Assembly: GCA_019916065.1 (NCBI GenBank)
Contig: CM034234.1
Coordinates: 13,870,520-13,934,519, forward strand
DNA length: 64,000 nt
Direction: 5' to 3'
DNA from: Vitellaria paradoxa
Taxonomy: Eukaryota > Streptophyta > Magnoliopsida > Ericales > Sapotaceae
A program made the position numbers and the translations under genes. The notes below the pieces were generated by a model. The model was not told the origin of the DNA, ran no database searches, and saw only the letters and a list, made by a program, of their open reading frames with translations. Shown here one piece after another: positions 60,601 through 64,000 of the stretch. Position 1 is the first letter of the stretch. Every line of letters begins with the position of its first letter.

Positions 60601-61666
60601 TGAGAAAGTTGACGATATCTGCCAGGTAGTTTTCTACAGCTTACCGGAGATTTATGAACTTATTTAACTGGATTACTTGGGGCTGTACTGCTATTGGATG
60701 TTTGCTAGGAGTGATCATGAGTAGCTATGGTGTTCATCTTGTACATCAACTAATTTATGTGCTCTTTTATCCAAACTCTCCACCGTCCTTTCTTTGAAAG
60801 GCCATGAATGAGAATCTACTCTATGTAGTGTTCTAATTCACGAAAACCATTTTTACTCTCCTTATATGGTCTATTTATCATTCAAAAAGGGGCCACATTC
60901 ACTTCAAGAAGTAACCCTCCTGCAATTTGGAGCCGATCTTGTACGGCACATGATGGGTTCAAGTTCATTAGATTTTTTGGGCCCTAGATTGTGAACTCCT
61001 GTGATAAATAATATCAGCTAAACTGAAATCAAAGATCTTTTACTGATATACAATTTCCTTTATATCTGTTGAAGAGTTGGTTTTTGTTCACTTTGCATAG
61101 ATGGTTAGAGCGGGGTAAAGATCCAGAGCTGCTGTCCTTTCTGAGTTTTGTTGAAAACTTGGGATTGTAACACGGCCTTTCGGGCCATCCTTTGTGGCAT
61201 CCTCTTGAAGCTTCATTAATAAGACTGTTGACTACTTATCAAAAAAAAAAAAAAAAAAAAGAGAGAGAGGGAGAGAGAGAGAAGAAGAAGAAGAAGAAAA
61301 ATGTAGTGATATATATTGTTTTTATTGGAGTGACTGTTGGAACCTGTTAAATTGCAAATTTCTATCCAGGTGTATGAAACAGTGGAGATGATGTTGCTCA
61401 AGCCAGAGGAAGCTCAAAAGATGGTTAAGCAGCCTGATGATGCCACGACTGGAGGTGAATCGAAACATGTGTTCGGAAAGCTTGGCCTCATGTTTGGCAG
61501 CAAGGATGGGCACTTGGATGTTAATCTGGGCAACAAAAACCATAACCGTGAAGTTATCCACAGACGTCAATCGTTCTCCTCCTCCATATTTTCAAAGAAG
61601 ACTCCTAGGGCCGACTCTCCATCTCCAGCTGAAAAGCCTTTTTGTGTTGTTGAAATGATCAGATAG
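48658..61666 (+). CDS. RAB3GAP1: Rab3 GTPase-activating protein catalytic subunit
   Basis: Fourteen exons assemble in phase into 678 codons: 48658-48769, 48922-48986, 51075-51275, 51882-51973, 53105-53289, 53403-53584, 55721-56056, 56152-56216, 57273-57321, 57468-57624, 58009-58093, 58500-58569, 60485-60625, 61370-61666. All borders are GT-AG. The C-terminal half carries the Rab3GAP catalytic domain: PIYIPIMQEGPLLTEDL, GCSHLLSDMQAFKAANPG, and EDFVRWHSPPDW, whose Arg442 corresponds to the catalytic Arg reported in the human protein (FVRWYSP). With a regulatory partner the family acts as a GAP and, in animals, also as an exchange factor for Rab18, in membrane traffic and autophagy; the plant role is less defined. 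Plant versions are shorter than the ~980-residue human one, and this length fits. The 49-bp exon 9 is too short for simple ORF searches but is required for phase. Confidence 0.95.
49757..49778. repeat. 22-bp target-site duplication of RTE fragment, left
   Basis: Begins tttaatgtttaaaagaag; repeated exactly at 50203-50224. Confidence 0.85.
49779..50202 (+). mobile_element. 5'-truncated RTE-type LINE fragment
   Basis: The broken frame reads MRMLRWMCGITRKDKIRNEE, then IRDKVGIAP and FGHVRRNPTEAP. This is the characteristic C-terminal portion of plant RTE reverse-transcriptase proteins. It ends ggcttggtttggtttgat, an RTE-style TTGGTTT tail, and is flanked by a perfect 22-bp duplication. It contains a small tandem copy (ccttgcctacctagat twice, near 50075-50108). 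Confidence 0.85.
50203..50224. repeat. 22-bp target-site duplication of RTE fragment, right
   Basis: Exact copy of 49757-49778. Confidence 0.85.
51974..53104 (+). other. Rab3GAP intron 4
   Basis: No gene. Positions 52080-52330 are less AT-rich and may be an old repeat. The end (about 52960-53080: ..gtagtaggcctctactagagg, then an A-run) looks like a retroelement tail. Confidence 0.5.
53585..55720 (+). other. Rab3GAP intron 6
   Basis: A 2.1-kb intron with simple repeats (TAGA near 54250, AT near 54538-54556). Around 54690-54980 there is repeat-like text in which tattatagtatcaaagcaca occurs in tandem, with ttgagttcaaat phrases reminiscent of tRNA-like SINE pieces. No coding content is supported. 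Confidence 0.5.
56217..57272 (+). other. Rab3GAP intron 8
   Basis: A 1.06-kb intron. Positions 56400-56550 contain gggggttcgaacaagtgacc, similar to a polymerase III B box, and may be a SINE-like repeat. Otherwise featureless. Confidence 0.45.
58112..58418. mobile_element. Stowaway-type MITE (Tc1/mariner)
   Basis: The left end CTCCCTTCATCCCATAAAGA and the inverse of the right end (TTCCCTCTGTCCCATAAAGG) match the Stowaway consensus style. It is flanked by TA dinucleotides at 58110-58111 and 58419-58420. 307 bp, in Rab3GAP intron 11. Confidence 0.88.
58641..58915. mobile_element. hAT-like MITE
   Basis: AGGGCCCATTTGTAACAG at the left and the inverse of cctaaatgggctcta at the right form inverted ends. 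The interior is T-rich with tttgaaaatt phrases. It lies in Rab3GAP intron 12. Confidence 0.5.
59706..60120 (-). mobile_element. TRIM-like short LTR element (candidate)
   Basis: GCTCTGATACCA at 59925-59936 is the inverse of the copia primer site TGGTATCAGAGC. Three bases beyond it, a segment starts TGTTAAGATC (59939); another TGTTAAGATC starts at 59706. Both are followed by related text (ttayattaaa.ggt.. and, further on, ccaagcgat). On the minus strand this gives LTR, tRNA-Met primer site, a short non-coding middle, and a second LTR. LTR outer ends and target duplication are unresolved. Confidence 0.5.
61070..61260 (+). mobile_element. LINE 3'-tail fragment with poly(A)
   Basis: It contains the tail phrase ggcatcctcttgaagcttca then ttaataag and a 20-A run at 61241-61260, followed by a GA/GAAG microsatellite. 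The same tail style is seen near 34440 and 35730. Confidence 0.55.
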
Positions 61667-63230
61667 TTTTTTTTTTTTGTGGGTAAATATACTTGATTTG
61701 ACTTTTATATGTAAAGCATTTTAGAACAGCAGCTGATCTAGGGAGTTACATTTGTTGAATTTCGATAATTTTATTTATTTTTTTTAAATTGAACAGGAAG
61801 ATGAAATGAAAAAATCCTTTGATCTTCACTAATGAACACGTTGAAGAGTTTGTTAATGGATGTGCTTCCTCTTGTATTGGATTGATCCTTGGAGGTGATC
61901 TGTTGGGATGACAGAAGTGGCAATCCAACGCAGAAACAGGAGTACATTGCTGTCGGTTGTATTCTGGTCAAATGGCACAGGATATGCATTTACACCCTCC
62001 TAGCCGCGGTGAAGATTCTTTTTCTTGTTAATGCTATATGTTTGAAGGAAGAATTTGTGGATGGAAAAGCTAGGAGAGCAAGATGAAATTGAAAATATTC
62101 AATTTTTTTTGTTTTTTCGGTGGATGGAGCTATGAAAATGGATGGACATTTGTTTAAATATTTATTGTTATTGAATTAATAAACAATTAGTATAATTAAC
62201 TTAATTTTCCTCTCTTATTTCCTCTTCAGGAATCGGAATAAGAATTTTCCTGTCATTAAAAAAATTTCATATTTGATCCATATTTACTTAAGAAATGGAC
62301 ATCCGCTCCTTTTCAATTTGTGGAATACAAAGTATTGAGATTCATTATGGTATTTGGAAAGCGTAAATTGAAAAAATTGCCCTCAATTAAATGTATTTCC
62401 AAAATAAAATGGTGATTTAGTCTTTCAACTCATTTTTTATTTTATTTTTAAATATATTTATGCATATCAAATGTTAACAAAAAGAACTTTTATTTTAGTT
62501 CTTCGACGTGACATACCAAGTGTTGAACTTCTTGTTTATAATCTTATTTCTATTAGAATAAAGGGAGTTCTACCTAGAGAGGTTGTAATTCAAATTAGAA
62601 AGAATTTATTAATTATTTTCGCTTTAAAATTTATATACCCATACATTTATATGTAGAAACTTGAGGGATTTTTCATTGCTTGACAGTGTCGACTTCTTAT
62701 ATATATATATATATATATGTTATTGTGTTTTATTATTTATTATTTTTTTTAGAGGATCAACACATCAGTGGATTATTTTACCACTGATAAGAGTATTTGA
62801 GTTTTTTTTTTTCAATATTTGAGTATTAAATATTATTTTTATCCTAAAAATATAATAAATTGTTGGCAACTCGACATATATCTCAGTTTTTTTGTATTTT
62901 ATTTTTTTTTTATTTAAAGGATCAAGTATCGTACTTTTTTTTTAATAAGTTTATGGTGAATTATTCTGTTGTTATTGAACGTATTAAAATTTTTTTTCCT
63001 TATTTTTGGTGTTTGAATTTTAAATGTCATTTTTACATTAAAAATTCAAAAAAAAAAAAAAAACTTGTTGGCGATAAATATTTAAGAACGGGGAGAGTCT
63101 ACACTTTTCTTTTCAAGTATAATGCAAATGCAGAAAGAAACATTTGCGGTACTTAGCTATCAATACATGTCACTGTAACATCATGATACAAATACCAAGT
63201 AATTAATAGAAAACGGTAAGTGGTAAAGCT
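61667..63230. other. Rab3GAP 3' UTR and downstream AT-rich spacer
   Basis: Sequence to about 62200 has moderate composition and is probably 3' UTR (an aattaataaacaatt signal is near 62173). From there to 63230 it is AT-rich with an AT microsatellite (62698-62718). Short open frames here do not resemble known proteins. Confidence 0.5.
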
Positions 63231-63254
63231 GGCAAGATATTGGAAACACACAGT

Positions 63255-63610
63255 CGGCCCTGTCCCCCCAAGGCAGTCCACCTCCACCAAAACCACCACC
63301 AGCTCCCTCACCTAATCCACCACCAAGTCCTCCAGCGCCACCTCCACCACCCCCTCCAGCTCCCCCCCCCCCCCAACAGCAGCCCCTCTTCAAACCCACC
63401 ACCAGGCGCCAGCACCCCCTCCAAAACTAGACCCACCACCTAATCCTCCTCGTACGTCCACCTCCACCTCCACCTCCGCCAAACCGCCACTGCCTCCGCC
63501 ACCCCCACCAAGTCCACCACCAGCTCCCCGCTAAAGCCACCTCCACCACCAGCTCCACCGTTCCTTCCATCGCCTCCAAAACCACCTCCTCCGCCACCTA
63601 GACCACCTTA
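63255..63610. repeat. CCA/CCT-rich low-complexity tract (Pro-rich on +, Gly-rich on -)
   Basis: On the plus strand one frame reads a Pro-rich extensin-like text (PPPSPPAPPPPPPPAPP); on the minus strand one frame reads GGAGGLGGGLGEGAGGGFGG, typical of glycine-rich cell-wall proteins. Both are broken by frame changes and neither is linked to a convincing start or signal peptide. It may be a relic of a glycine- or proline-rich protein gene, or a simple minisatellite. Confidence 0.55.
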
Positions 63611-63954
63611 CGTGATGAAATTAATGTTTTCTCATGGCGCGCAGACTTATAAGTGGTCCAGTGGGACAATCATTGTATAATTATAAAACCTTTACAGTCT
63701 TAGTTATTTTTCAAATTCTATCATCATTCAATTCTGCACTGGTATTGAAAGTCATCTTTGCCCGTCTGTACTTGTAAATATTGAAAATATGAGTTTTAAC
63801 GGTGAGACGTAAGAATTTCCAAATATTGTATTTATAACATTATCTAGGTTAGCTTGAAATGACAGTTTTAAATACAGTAAGTTTACCCTAATACGATTTT
63901 ATCTCGCACCATTCATCACTCAATTTTGGATTATTAATTTTTTAAATAAGACAT

Positions 63955-64000
63955 AATGGGTGTGTTTGGAGTAAAAAAAATTAAAAAAAATTGAGATAAA
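63955..64000. mobile_element. Left end of a MITE cut by the window edge
   Basis: The phrase gggtgtgtttggagtaaaaa then attgagataaa resembles the start of the MITE at 37792-37925 (gatgtgtttggtgtgctaaa ... atctcattgta). Only about 45 bp are visible. Confidence 0.3.

Noticed and set aside
61889..62086. 65-codon plus-strand frame after the Rab3GAP stop
   Set aside because: Lies in the probable 3' UTR and resembles no known protein.

Overview
This window is a stretch of plant nuclear genome, almost certainly a eudicot and plausibly a woody rosid, though the species cannot be fixed from sequence alone. The evidence is long AT-rich introns, three conserved plant housekeeping genes, and a dense mixture of plant-type transposable elements (L1-type LINEs, an RTE fragment, a Ty1/copia element, a Mutator-like element, MITEs, a probable Helitron). 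There is no bacterial or viral gene organisation, no CRISPR array, and no rRNA or tRNA gene that I could recognise.

Three protein-coding genes could be assembled exon by exon with consistent reading phase. (1) On the minus strand, 1-16959: a chloroplast-type DEAD-box RNA helicase resembling RH50, running off the left edge. One of its introns is swollen to about 12 kb by a LINE, a probable Helitron and MITEs. (2) On the minus strand, 18773-37374: a complete 19-exon gene for GPI ethanolamine phosphate transferase 2 (PIG-G/GPI7 family, 942 codons). Two of its introns appear to use GC donors. (3) On the plus strand, 48658-61666: a complete 14-exon gene for the Rab3 GTPase-activating protein catalytic subunit (678 codons). 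Genes 2 and 3 are divergently oriented.

The roughly 11 kb between genes 2 and 3 is mostly one nested insertion. A Mutator-like element (40602-48472) has long inverted termini and a perfect 9-bp target duplication. Its residual transposase exon was later hit by a young Ty1/copia element (42490-47828) with a perfect 5-bp target duplication and about 98.5% identical LTRs. The Mutator-like element ends only about 185 bp upstream of the Rab3GAP start codon.

Other nests and relics: a 4.1-kb L1-type LINE (3277-7406); a decayed LINE in a GPI7 intron (about 25.9-28.9 kb); a long inverted-repeat (foldback) element in Rab3GAP intron 2, itself split by a 5'-truncated RTE fragment with a perfect 22-bp target duplication; a minus-strand SINE; a Stowaway MITE; several hAT/Harbinger-like MITEs; a TRIM-like pair of short terminal repeats with a tRNA-Met primer site; and several tandem repeats. 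At the right end is a Pro/Gly-codon-rich low-complexity tract. I see no convincing previously undescribed biological system. The most interesting items are the nested insertions with intact target duplications, the promoter-proximal Mutator-like element, and the GC-AG introns.
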